Shown piece by piece: positions 1-10,179 of a stretch of 64,000 nt of DNA; position 1 is the first letter of the stretch, and each line of letters starts with the position of its first letter. The translations under genes were made by a program, and so were the position numbers. The notes below the pieces were generated by a model. That model made no database searches. It was not told where the DNA came from and worked only from the letters and a program-made list of their open reading frames with translations. This DNA is from Apirhabdus apintestini (GTDB lineage Bacteria > Pseudomonadota > Gammaproteobacteria > Enterobacterales > Enterobacteriaceae): positions 124,001 through 188,000 of the forward strand of contig CP138906.1 of NCBI GenBank assembly GCA_033977085.1. Reading direction: 5' to 3'.

Positions 1-2
1 CG

Positions 3-1171
3 CGCGGCTATTACACCTTGAATGAAGTGATGGATACCTGGCGTGATGATATGTCTACGTATCTGAATCAGCGACGTCGCAATCGTGCGGAACTAACCAT
101 GAGCCAAAACTTGTGGCAGGGCGCTGACGCGCTTTCGGTTGGTTTTGTTAGCGAGGATTACTGGAACGATGCGCAGCATATGCGCTCGCTAAACGTGGGC
201 TACAACAATAGCTGGAAGGGTATCACTTACAGCCTGAACTACAGCTATAACCGTAACTCATCCCGTGTCGATGTTTCTGAGTCGAAGAGTTACAAAATTT
301 ATGACAAGGATCAGGTGCTTGCCTTCAACGTAAGCATCCCATTAAGCCGCTGGTTAAACGATACCTGGGCAAATTACAGCATGAATACGACGCGGCACGG
401 CAATACGACGCATACCGTAGGGCTAAGCGGCACGGCGCTGTCCGACAGAAACCTGAACTGGAACATTCAGGAAGGCTTTACTAATCACAACGAAAGCGAC
501 AGCGGCAGCAGCGGCAATATGGATGCGGACTATCAGGGAACCTACGGTGAACTGAGCGGTGGTTATGCCTGGGATCGTAGCTCGCGCCGGACGAATTATG
601 GCGTGGCGGGCGGCATAGTTGTACACCGCGATGGCGTTACTCTGAGTCAGCCGCTGGGCGAAACCATCGCGCTGGTAAAAGCGCCGGGCGTATCGGGAGC
701 CTCTGTGCAAAATGAAGTGGGCGTTAGAACCGACTTCCGCGGCTATACGGTAGTGCCTTATTTAAGCGCTTATCGCAGCAGCGAGGTGACGCTGAACCCC
801 GAGTCTCTGCCGGAGGATGTAGAAATTGCGCAAACTACACAGAAAGTTGTACCTACACGCGTCGCGGTGGTTAGGGCGAACTTCAGCGGCCGGGTTGGGC
901 AGCGTGCGCTGGTGACACTATTGCGTACCAACGGCCAGCCGGTGCCGTTCGGAGCAGTTGCGGCGCTGAGTCAGGCGCAAGGGGGCGCACAGGATAAAAA
1001 CTGGAGCAGCATCGTAGGCGATAGCGGCGAAGTGTATCTGAGCGGCCTGCAATCAAACGGCACCATTGATGTTTCCTGGGGAAAGCGCCGGATGCGCGCT
1101 GCAAGGCCCATTATCAGCTTAATACAGCAGTGAAACAGGCCGTTCAGGAAATTAATACCGTCTGCCGGTAG
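3..1171 (+). CDS. Fimbrial chaperone-usher outer membrane usher, C-terminal part (5' end outside window)
   Basis: This is the C-terminal third of a FimD/PapC-type usher, the outer-membrane pore through which pilus subunits are assembled. The frame is open from base 3. Usher-like features are the stretch RAELTMSQNLWQ, alternating beta-strand segments rich in Y, N and S, and the C-terminal plug-side domain with TRVAVVRANFSG and QPVPFGA. The first-frame stop at 1131-1133 is premature: with one more G in the G-run at about 1078-1081, reading continues to the usual usher ending (ARCKAHYQLN...INTVCR) and stops at 1169-1171. A pilin-domain gene follows 50 bases later, as in fimbrial operons. The family is clear; the fimbrial type is not determined. 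Confidence 0.9.
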
Positions 1172-1221
1172 CGCAGGGTAGCAAATAGCTGGCGAGCAAT
1201 TGCGAATATAAAGGGACAGAT

Positions 1222-2179
1222 ATGCCATCAGAATACGATAAAAAGCATTTGAAGAAGCTGTTGCTTCTTGGCACTGGCGCTGATATGGACGAAAAATGTT
1301 TGGGCGGTTGGATGCAGTTTTTCACCAAAGACTTTTCAGTTGAAAATCCCGGAGCTGGCGGTAGCGCCGAATGTTCCAGTTGGCAGCGTATTGCTGGCCA
1401 GAACATTTAGCGCCAAAGGTCCTGCTGCGGTGTGTCCAACCGGTAGCCCGCTGTATAAATCCATGATGATGGGGCCATGGGCAACGTTAAGTTCTATCCC
1501 TGGCGTTTATGAAACCGGAGTGCCTGGGATTGGTGTAAGAATTGATGATTTCGTGTTGGATGGATTTGTGCCTCTTAGCCAACAAATTCCGCCGAACCAG
1601 GCGCTGGCCATTATGGGTAAAGATGTCCGTTTGCTGTTTTACCGCACGGGAGATATTGAGCCGGGTAATTTCCCCGCGGGAATTGTGGCACGCTTTCAGC
1701 TCCAGGGTACGAACGGCACGCTGGGTAATTTATTAACGCAGCAGGTCGTCAGCGGAAGCGTGAGAATTAAAAGCTGCTATGCCAAATCACCCAATATTAT
1801 TGTGCCGATGGGGCAGGTGCAGCGGAATGTGTTTAACGGCGTAGGCAGCACCTCGCCGGTAAAAAGCTTTAAATTTGATATGACGTGCCAGGGCGATGGC
1901 CTACCGGTTGATGTCTCTTATGATGTGATGGCGGGAACGTCCTCGCCAGAAACCGGTGTGATACCGCTGGATAATGTAGAAGGTTCTGCGACGGGCGTCG
2001 CAATTAAAGTGATGAATAACGATGGTTCGCCGCTGCAATTCAATATGCCGACGCGTTATCACTTAAATCATGAACCGTCTATTTCGATACCATTAAAAGC
2101 AGCCTACGTGCAAACCAATAAAAAAATTACGGCTGGTGTCGCAAATGCCACCATGACATTTACCATTACGCAGAATTAA
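1222..2179 (+). CDS. Fimbrial tip/minor pilin protein with C-terminal pilin domain
   Basis: This is a secreted fimbrial subunit of about 318 residues, encoded directly after the usher. The ATG at 1222 opens a signal peptide (KKHLKKLLLL), but the frame changes near 1270. Dropping one G there joins it to LALALIWTKNVWA, a complete signal sequence with an A-x-A-like cleavage site, followed by VGCSF. The C-terminal half has pilin-domain features: a cysteine pair (KSCYAKSP and DMTCQG), GVAIKVMNNDGSPLQF, and a beta-strand ending ANATMTFTITQN that suits donor-strand exchange. The length is larger than a major pilin and fits a two-domain tip adhesin. The receptor is unknown. The single-base shift is probably a sequencing error. 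Confidence 0.8.
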
Positions 2180-2220
2180 AAATTAGTTAATTCTGCATAT
2201 AAAGAATCTTGCTCATTAAT

Positions 2221-2250
2221 TTGAGAAGATATCTCTGTCATATTTATATT
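2221..2250 (+). promoter_or_regulatory. Possible sigma70 promoter for the microcin gene
   Basis: TTGAGA (2221-2226) and TATATT (2245-2250) are separated by 18 bases in AT-rich intergenic DNA, about 45 bases before the microcin start. Each hexamer matches consensus at five of six positions. I see no convincing Fur box. This is inferred from pattern only. Confidence 0.4.
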
Positions 2251-2298
2251 GATATTACAGGGGTTAATAATCCGTTAGGTTAAATAAGGAAATAAACA

Positions 2299-2627
2299 AT
2301 GCGTGAATTAAGCGTAATAGAAATTGAAGAAGTTGCCGGTGCCTACGGCAACGGTTTTTTGCCGATATTGGTGAAGCTATGCGCAGTGCGGTAGTGGGTG
2401 GTGCGGCAGGTTTCTGTGCAGGTAGCATCATCGGTGGTAAACACGGCGGTGACGGCGGCGGTTTCCTGGGCATTGGTGCGATTGGTCAGGGCGTAGGGAT
2501 GATTTACGGTGGAATTACCGGCGGGATCGCATGTGCGCTCGGCGGAGCTGCAGTGGGCTGGGATAAAACCTGGGCTGCGACTGACGAAGTCATTAAAGGG
2601 TTCGCCAGCGGTACTCTGATTCCGTAA
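2299..2627 (+). CDS. Candidate class II microcin precursor (double-glycine-type leader, glycine-rich core)
   Basis: The ATG at 2299 follows an AAGGA ribosome binding site and opens the leader MRELSVIEIEEVAGA. It is 15 residues long with Gly-Ala at the cleavage point, the pattern of microcin V, L and N leaders (MR-x-L...E-x-x-x-V-x-G-G/A). After YGNGF the frame breaks at a T6 run (2355-2360). With one more T the gene stays open to the TAA at 2625-2627 and gives a precursor of about 109 residues with a core of about 94. The core is rich in glycine and alanine, has hydrophobic GxxxG-like stretches and two cysteines (GFCAG and IACAL) that could form a disulfide, and ends in TLIP. A dedicated adaptor and C39-type exporter follow, as in the colicin V system. 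I do not recognise it as a named microcin. Confidence 0.78.
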
Positions 2628-2647
2628 TTTTAATATACTAATAATGA

Positions 2648-2674
2648 GGAGGGAGAATTTCTCCTTCCTTTTTT
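2648..2674 (+). terminator. Intrinsic terminator between microcin gene and exporter genes
   Basis: An 8-bp stem GGAGGGAG/CTCCTTCC (2648-2655 with 2661-2668, one G-U pair) has a 5-base loop and is followed by six T. It lies 20 bases after the microcin stop, so it probably keeps peptide transcript high and allows only partial read-through into the export genes. Confidence 0.75.
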
Positions 2675-2698
2675 GGATAGTTATTTTTAGAGAGAGAC

Positions 2699-3985
2699 AT
2701 GAGTAAAAAGGTATTTTCCGCCTGCAGGCCATACAGCGCCAAAAAGCAGAGTGGCAGGGAAAGGCTTTGTTACTCCGTGGGTTTCCGCCCGGGTTATTAG
2801 CCGCGGCTACCGTGTTTTTATGGTTTTATTTATTGCCTTCCTGTTTTTTCTAACTACACGCGGCGTATTCAGGTCAGCGGAGAAGTGATCTCACTGCCTC
2901 ATGCAATGAATATTTATACGCCACAGCAGGGATATATCACAAAGAGTTTTGTGAAAGTCGGTGATGTTGTTGAAGCAGGTGCGCCGCTTTATCGCCTTAC
3001 TATTTCACGGCAAACCACGTCCGGAAATGTCAGTCAGGAAACACTGACTGTAATACGTAACCAGATTAAAAATATAGATGAAATCATTAATAAATTAAAA
3101 AGCAATAAGCAAGAAACTATTGAGAACTTGCAGGAGCAACTAGCGCAATATGAGAAAAACGATCGTGAGACTCAGCGATTATTAGCCAGCGCCAAAAGCG
3201 GCGTTTCGACTATGCAGCGCGGGATGTCCAGCTATGAGAATTATCATAAGAAAGGACTTATTACTAACGATCAGCTTAATAGCCAGCGCTTTATGTTCTA
3301 TCAACAGCAAAGCGGCTATCAGTCATTAAATAGCCAGGCAATTCAACAGCAGGTACAAATATCCCAGTTAAAGAGCCAAATTCTTACTCGGGCAGCAGAG
3401 TTTGATAATGATATTACGCAGAATATTTACCAGCGTAATGAGCTACAGCGGAAGCTTATTGAGTCCGATGCCAGCGATTCTATTATTATTGCGTCTCAGT
3501 CCGCCGGTCGGGTTGATTCCCTGAGCGTCACTCCCGGTCAGATGGTGAATAATGGCGCTGTGCTGGCTCAGATCCAACCCTTAAAAGAAGCAAGCTGGTA
3601 TATGGTTATCTGGCCGCCTGACAGCAGTCTTCCCTATATTAAAGTTAGCGATCGCGTGAATATTCGCTATGCCGCTTTCCCGTCCGAGAAGTACGGTCAA
3701 TTCCCGGGAGTTATCGAATCAATTTCATATGTGCCTGCTTCGCGTGAAGAAATGGCCGGCTATAACAGTGCGCCCAAAGATAATACGGGAGCAGGCGAGA
3801 GTTATTACAAGGTTCTGGTTTCTTTAAAACACAAAGACATTAGCGATAAAGGGAAAACATTACATCTCTCGGGCGGCCTGCAGGCGAAAACGGTGGTATT
3901 TCTGGATACCCGAAAATTGTGGGAGTGGATGTTTAAGCCGTTCTACAACATTAAAAATAGCGTAACGGGGCAGGTCGATGTCTGA
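2699..3985 (+). CDS. HlyD/CvaA-family microcin secretion periplasmic adaptor
   Basis: This is a membrane fusion protein linking an inner-membrane ABC exporter to TolC. The ATG at 2699 begins MSKKVF. The N-terminal 60 codons contain at least two frame breaks in short homopolymers (2700-2880). Corrected, they give a cytoplasmic stretch, one membrane helix (VFFMVLFIAFLFF) and then RRIQVSGEVIS. From 2885 the frame is clean: a biotinyl-lipoyl-like half (YTPQQGYITKSFVKVGDVV), a long coiled-coil with many Q, K and E, the second lipoyl half (AGRVDSLSVTPGQMV) and a beta-barrel region. The stop overlaps the start of the exporter gene by 8 bases, so the two are translationally coupled. Length is about 428 residues, typical of CvaA-like adaptors. 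Confidence 0.88.
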
Positions 3986-6073
3986 AGCGATTTTCAATCT
4001 TATTACTAAAAGACTGCACTTCGGCCTGCGTAAAAAAGTGCCGCAAATTCTGCAGGTTGAATCCACGGAGTGCGGGCTGGCGAGCCTGGCGATGATCTGC
4101 GGCTATCACGGTCTGGATATTGATATGCTTAGCCTGCGCCAGCGCTTTTCTGTCTCAACGCAGGGTGCGACGTTGAAGACGCTGTTAAGCACAGCCTCCG
4201 CGGTGGGGCTGAAATGCCGTTCCCTGTCGCTGGATTTAAATGAAGTAAAGCAGTTGAAACTGCCCTGCGTGCTGCACTGGGATATGAATCATTTTGTGGT
4301 TCTGGCGGCTCGGCGCCGCTCCTCCTGGGTTATTCACGATCCGGCGACCGGCAAACGGATAATCGGCATCAAAGAGCTCTCGGAGCATTTCACCGGCGTG
4401 GCGGTGGAGTTCTGGCCGGACAGCCATTTTGAGAAAGGCACGGTCAAAACGCGCGTAAAGCTGCTTGAACTCGCGCGTAACGTCAGCGGGCTTAAAGGGG
4501 CGCTGCTAAAAATCGCCTGCCTTTCGGTGGTAATAGAGGCGATAAATTTACTGCTGCCCGTTGGCATGCAGTTAGTCACGGACCATGTGATCCAGGCGAA
4601 AGATCGTGGATTGTTGACGGTAATCGGCTCTGGCCTGCTGCTATTTATGTTGTTTAAAACGTTTATGGGCACGCTTCGCGGCTGGGTATCATTAGTCATG
4701 GGGACGCTTATTGACGTGCAGTGGAAAAACGCGCTGTTCGATCATCTCATAAAATTGCCGCTGCACTTCTTTGAAAAGCGCCATCTGGGCGACATTCAGT
4801 CTCGCTTTTCATCGCTGGATGCGATTCGCCGCCTGTTTACTCAGGATCTAATCGGCGGGCTAATGGACATCATCATGAGCGTTGGCGTATTGGTGATGAT
4901 GGCGATGTATGGCGGCTGGCTGACTTGGGTAGTAGTTGGATTTACAGTGATTTATACCTGCCTGCGATTCGCCACTTACGGTATTTACCGGCGCATCACC
5001 GAGGAATCTATTGTTAAAGGTGCGAAAGCCAGCTCGCACTTTATGGAATCACTGTACGGTATCGGGACGATTAAAGCTTTAGGACTGAACGGAAAACGCT
5101 CTTCCGGCTGGCTTAACCTCAATATCGACGCGGCGAATACCGGTATCCGACAAACCCGCTTTGATATGTTTTTACCGGGGTAAACACCTTTATTAATGCT
5201 ATCGATCAGGTTGCCGTACTGTGGCTAGGCGCGGTAATGGTGATGGATAATACGATGACGCTGGGTATGTTTATGGCGTTTAACGCGTACCGCGGGCAAT
5301 TTTCCGATCGCGCCAGCAATCTTATTAACCTGGTCATGAAAACGCGCATGCTAGGGCTGCACAGCGAACGTATCGCCGATATTATATTCACCGAACCGGA
5401 GCAGGAACTGCCACCGCGCCGGCTGTTTCCTGCCGGTCACCCTGCGCCGCTGGAGCTAAAAAACGTGACCTTCCAGTATGATCCACAGGCTAAACCGTTA
5501 TTTTCTGAGCTTAATATGACTATTGATCCCGGTGAAAGCGTGGCGATCGTCGGGCCTTCCGGGAAGGGAAAAACCACATTGATGAAAATCATGTGCGGAT
5601 TGCTGCCGCCTACCCAGGGAGAAGTGCTGGTGGGCGGCATTAATGTCGAAAAAGTGGGGCTAAATAATTACCGGGAGGGGATTGCCTGCGTATTGCAGGA
5701 AGATAAACTCTTTTCCGGCTCAATAGCCGACAATATTAGCGGTTTTAATGCCAGCCCCGATCGCGAGTTGGTCACCGCCTGCGCTATATACAGTAATATC
5801 CATGCGGAAATAATGCAGATGTCGATGGGGTATGAGACGCTGATTGGCGAACTGGGAACCGGCCTTTCCGGCGGGCAAAAACAGCGCCTGCTTATTGCCC
5901 GCGCGCTGTATCGACGCCCGAGCATTCTATTTATGGATGAGGCAACCAGCCACCTGGATCTGGACAACGAAGCGTTTATTAATCAGTCGATTTCCTCATT
6001 GAACATTACGCGAATTATTATCGCTCATCGGCCATCAACCATTAATTCTGCGAACAGAGTCATCACCCTATAG
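3978..6073 (+). CDS. Peptidase-containing ABC exporter (C39 protease, CvaB-like)
   Basis: This gene should cleave the double-glycine leader and export the microcin. The N-terminal C39 peptidase domain has the cysteine motif QVESTECGLASLAMI (about residues 25-40) and the histidine/aspartate part HWDMNHFVVL...IHDPA (about residues 100-120). Several membrane helices follow, then an ATPase domain with Walker A GPSGKGKTT, signature LSGGQKQR and Walker B ILFMDEATSHLD, and a switch His in IIIAHRPSTI. The frame breaks once near 5172 (ATGTTTTTACC; one more T restores FDMFFTGVNTF). The usual length is about 700 residues, which matches. The final residues after NRVITL may be mis-framed. It overlaps the adaptor gene upstream. 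Confidence 0.92.
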
Positions 6074-6744
6074 CACCCAGTGGGCTGAATTAAAGCCCAC
6101 ATCCATTTTTATTGACGACGTCGCTAACGTGGATTCTGGCATGGGTAATAAATTGGATGCACTCATTGCTTTTGGGCCGGGAGGCTTTGTCGGTCGGTGC
6201 GTACCCTATAGATTTCCCCGCCGGTTACGCTGAAGCCGTTCGGGTTACTTTAATTGCCCTGGCTGTCAATCCAACTCCGATTCCCGGGAAGAGAACCGTT
6301 CACTTTCCACACGCTCCTTCGTAACATTTCTGGCCTATTGCCCCATTATTTAATTGACGTAAAGAAATGGTTCCAGTGGGGTGACTTTATTATTGTTCCT
6401 ACTCTATTTAATGGCCGCCTTTCTGAAAATCCTAACTCTGATGAGGTATAGATATTTTTATTTTTAATATTGATTTTAATCAATAATTAATATTTCAATT
6501 AACAATACTCCGGGCATTATTGCTTTCTTGGCACAAATTCCCTATTTATTGCTTTTTTGCTAGTTATTTTTGCTGATATTTGGATGTGATTTGCTATTTG
6601 TGGCTAGTGGAAAATTCTTATTAATTTTTATTTTATGGATTAAAAAACCGTAAATTTGATATTCAGGCGGTCATTATCCTATTATCGTGCGTCAATAAGC
6701 GAAGTATGAAAAGCGCGTGCAGCGATAAACTGAGGGATGATGAA
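6074..6744 (+). other. Unresolved stretch; likely site of the microcin immunity gene, then AT-rich leader of T6SS
   Basis: No single open frame covers 6074-6460, but short frames look coding in places. One gives FIDDVANVDSGMGNKLDALIA, another a very hydrophobic run (VTLLLFLLYLMAAFLKIL) ending near 6474. With indels as common as they are here, a small membrane immunity protein broken into pieces is plausible but cannot be reconstructed by eye. From about 6475 to 6744 the DNA is AT-rich and non-coding, and it probably holds the tssB promoter. I could not pick a convincing -35/-10 pair. Confidence 0.35.
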
Positions 6745-7240
6745 ATGGCTGACAGTTTTCAAAATGAAGTGCCAAAGGCACGTATTAATTTAAAACTTGA
6801 CCTGCATACGGGGGCGCAAGTAAGAAAACCGAGCTCCCCTGAAATTACTCGTTGCGGGCGACTTTAGTAATGGACAGGAGAGCGCACCGGTATCAGAGCG
6901 TGAAAAAGTTAATGTGAACAAAAATAACTTTGACTCAGTGCTTTCTGAATATTCTCCAAAAGTAAATCTTACCTTCCCAAATACCCTTGCTGACGACGGC
7001 AGTGAAGACAGCATCAGTCTGACGTTCCAGAGTATGAAAGATTTTTCTCCCGAGCAGGTTGCCCGACAAATACCACAGCTTAAATCAATGCTTTCCATGC
7101 GTAACTTGCTTCGTGATTTAAAGGCAAACCTGCTGGATAACCAGACTTTCCGAAAAGAGTTGGAAAAAATTCTGCTTGACCCGGCATTAAGTGATGAGCT
7201 CAGAGCCGAACTGTCAGCCCTGGCGCCTAAACAGCCATAG
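6745..7240 (+). CDS. tssB: T6SS contractile sheath small subunit TssB (VipA)
   Basis: TssB pairs with TssC to form the contractile sheath around the Hcp tube. The start ATG at 6745 follows a GAGGG site and gives MADSFQNEVPKARINLKLDL. The frame then breaks twice in homopolymers: one G is missing in the G5 run near 6812 and one C in the C4 run near 6835. Correcting both restores LPLKLLVAGDFS, a conserved early TssB motif. The rest is clean: FDSVLSEYSPKVNLTFPNTL, DFSPEQVARQIP, and a helix-rich C-terminus ending ALAPKQP. The corrected length of about 165 residues is normal. It is the first gene of T6SS block A and lies 39 bases before tssC. Confidence 0.93.
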
Positions 7241-7279
7241 CGGTCACGATGCTTTAACGGATTAATAAGGAAGATACTG

Positions 7280-8826
7280 ATGTCTGTAAAAAATGAGAAT
7301 GCCGCCGGTAGCGAGAGTGTGGTGCTTGAACGTCCTGCGGCTGGTGGAGTTTATGCCTCCCTGTTTGAAAAAATCAGCCTGAACCCGGTTTCAGAGCTAA
7401 GCACGCTGGATATCTGGCAGGATGCACAGGCGATGTCCGATGCAACGGCCGATGAGCGTTTAACCGCCGGAATGCAGGTGTTCCTGGAATGCCTGAAAAA
7501 ATCTGGCTCGAAAGTGGGAAAGCTCGACAAAAATCTGATTGACCAGCATATCGCAGAACTTGACCGCCAGATTAGCCGGCAGCTTGATGCGGTCATGCAT
7601 CACGAAGAGTTTCAGAAAGTGGAGTCTCTGTGGCGCGGGCTAAAATCGCTGGTTGATAAAACAGATTTTCGTCAGAACGTGCGCCTGGAGGTGCTTGACC
7701 TGTCTAAAGAAGACCTGCGTCAGGACTTTGAAGATTCTCCGGAAACTATCCAGAGCGGGCTGTATCTGCAAACCTACGTGGCGGAATACGACACCCCGGG
7801 CGGTGAACCGATTGGCGCGCTTATCTCCGCTTACGAGTTCGATGCCTCTGCGCAGGACGTGGCGCTGCTGCGTAATATCTCCCGCGTATCGGCTGCGGCG
7901 CATATGCCGTTCATTGGCGCGGTGGGTCCGAAATTCTTCCTGAAAGAAACCATGGAAGACGTTGCGGCGATTAAAGATATTGGCAACTATTTTGACCGGG
8001 CGGAATACATTAAGTGGAAGTCCTTCCGCGACAGCGATGATTCCCGCTATATCGGGCTGACCATGCCGCGCGTATTAGGGCGCCTGCCGTACGGGCCGGA
8101 TACCGTGCCGGTGCGCAGCTTTAACTACGTCGAAGAAGTGAAAGGCCCGGATCACGATAAATACCTGTGGACCAACGCCTCTTTCGCCTTTGCATCCAAC
8201 ATGGTGCGCAGCTTTATCAATAACGGCTGGTGCGTGCAAATCCGCGGCCCGCAGGCCGGGCCGGGGGCGCGGTTACCGACCTGCCTATTCATCTGTATGA
8301 TTTAGGCACCGGCAACCAGGTGAAAATCCCGTCAGAGGTAATGATCCCGGAAACCCGCGAATTTGAGTTCGCTAACCTGGGCTTTATCCCGCTGTCTTAT
8401 TACAAAAACCGCGATTATGCGTGTTTCTTCTCTGCCAACTCGGCGCAAAAACCGGCGCTGTACGACACCGCCGATGCCACGGCGAACAGCCGCATCAACG
8501 CGCGCCTGCCGTATATCTTCCTGCTGTCGCGTATTGCGCACTACCTGAAGCTTATCCAGCGTGAAAACATCGGTACCACCAAAGACCGCCGGCTGCTGGA
8601 ACTGGAGTTGAACACGTGGGTGCGCAGCCTGGTAACGGAAATGACCGATCCGGGCGATGAAACGCAGGCATCGCACCCGCTGCGCGATGCGAAAGTGGTG
8701 GTGGAAGATATCGAGGACAACCCGGGCTTCTTCCGCGTGAAACTGTACGCGGTACCGCATTTCCAGGTGGAAGGTATGGACGTGAATTTATCGCTGGTTT
8801 CCCAGATGCCAAAAGCTAAGTCTTAA
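7280..8826 (+). CDS. tssC: T6SS contractile sheath large subunit TssC (VipB), interrupted by a 5-base duplication
   Basis: This is the major sheath protein. It starts at 7280 after AAGGAAG. Family features include WRGLKSLVDKTDF, FDRAEYIKWKSFRDSDDSRYIGLTMPRVLGRLPYG, WTNASFAFA, and in the second part IPETREFEFANLGFIPLSYY and the C-terminal DVNLSLVSQMPKAKS. The frame breaks at 8254-8263, where GGCCG is present twice in tandem. Removing one copy restores QIRGPQAGGAVTDLP and a protein of 513 residues, the expected size. This is not a homopolymer slip, so a real inactivating mutation is possible here, unlike at most other breaks. It is the only tssC in the window. Confidence 0.93.
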
Positions 8827-8838
8827 GGCGGATAGCTG

Positions 8839-10179
8839 ATGAAAACGGAACAACCGCTATGGGGCAGGGGCATTATGGTCTCTCCCCAGCACTTCCAGCA
8901 ACAGGCCGCGTATGCGGCCTGGACTACGGAATGTATTGCCCGGCTGGGCCTCTCTCATCCCTGGGGGATGATTGAAGCTACTTTTGAACCGGATGCGCTG
9001 AAGCTGAGCCGCCTACAGGCTCGTCATCTACATATTCGATTTCCCGACGGGACGCTTATCGATACGGATAATGCGGATAATCTGCCACCGGCGCTATCGC
9101 TTGAGAGTGAATCGCAGGAGGCGGTAGTGGTACTGGCACTTCCGCTGTTACGAGCCAATGGTGGCAACTGCCTCAAACCCGATGAAGTGGCTGAACGTCC
9201 TGTCCGCTATCGCCAGCGCTGGCGGGATGTCCGCAACGCCTTTGGGGAGGATACCCGTCAGATTGCGGTGATGCAGCCTGGCTCGACGCTGCGCTTCGCC
9301 CATCAGAACAATAGCGATTATCTGACCTGCCCGGTTGCCCGCCTCCAGCAGGATTCTCAGGGGGCTGGACACTCGATGAGACGTATCTTCCGCCACTGCT
9401 GACTCTGCAGGGCAGCCGCTGGCTAATCACACAGGCTGGAACAGTTGATGACGCAACTGCGCGCCCGTCTGAGCCGCCTGATGGCTATGCGCCGGGAAAG
9501 TAACGAACGCATGGCGGATTTTGCCGTGGCCGATGTGTCACTGTTCTGGTTGCTTAATGCCCTGAACAGCGCTGAGCCCGTGCTGGGGCAGTTTCAGCGT
9601 CATCCGCAAAGCCCGCCGGAGCGTCTGTACCCTGAGCTGGCACGGCTTGCTGGCAGCCTGTTGACCTTCTCGCTGGAGCATCAGGTAAACGCCATTCCTG
9701 CCTGGCAGCATGAGCAGCTGAATGCCGTGTTTCCACCCCTGTTTGATTTGCTCGGCGATCTGCTGGAAGCCAGTCTGCCGTCACGCGTGGTGGCTATTGA
9801 GCTTGAGCGTGATGACCGTCTCCACTTTTGGCAGGCTCGTCTGCATGACCCACGCCTGCGCGAAGGCGCTGATTACTACCTTTCCGTACGCTCACCGCTA
9901 CCGGTGGCACAGCTACAGGAACAATTTCCGCGCCAGTGCAAGGTCGGCAGCCCCGATCATGTCAGGAGTATCGTCAATTCATCGCGGGTGGGTGTACCAC
10001 TGACGGCGCTGCGTCATGTGCCGGCAGCTATCCCTCTGCGTCTGGAAAACCAATATTTCAGCCTTGATGTCTCTCATCCTCTGGCTACCGAAATGCTCCA
10101 GAGCGGCACCTGTATGTTTTACGTTCCTGGAATGCTCGGTGAGATTGAACTTGAGCTCTTTGCGGTACTGAGAACATGA
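8839..10179 (+). CDS. tssK: T6SS baseplate protein TssK
   Basis: TssK connects the baseplate to the membrane complex. It starts at 8839, 12 bases after tssC, with QPLWGRGIMVSPQHFQQQAAY, the conserved TssK opening. The C-terminal part has MRRESNERMADFAVADVSLFWLL, PERLYPELARLAGSLLTF and PHAIPLRLENQYF-like segments (here PAAIPLRLENQYFSLD). Two frame breaks lie between 9365 and 9450. One G is missing near 9365 (restores GGWTLDETYLPPLL), and a second shift lies near 9430 in CACACAGG. The corrected length of about 446 residues is standard. The stop overlaps the tssL start by 4 bases. Confidence 0.92.

Noticed and set aside
1078..1081. Programmed frameshifting in the usher or other T6SS genes
   Set aside because: Slips occur in many unrelated genes, at varied homopolymers, in both directions and also within IS copies; this fits read errors better than regulated recoding.
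6520..6550. Possible sigma54 promoter (TGGCAC followed later by TTGC) upstream of tssB
   Set aside because: The distance between TGGCAC and the TTGCT element is about 14 bases instead of the required 4-5, so it does not form a -24/-12 site.
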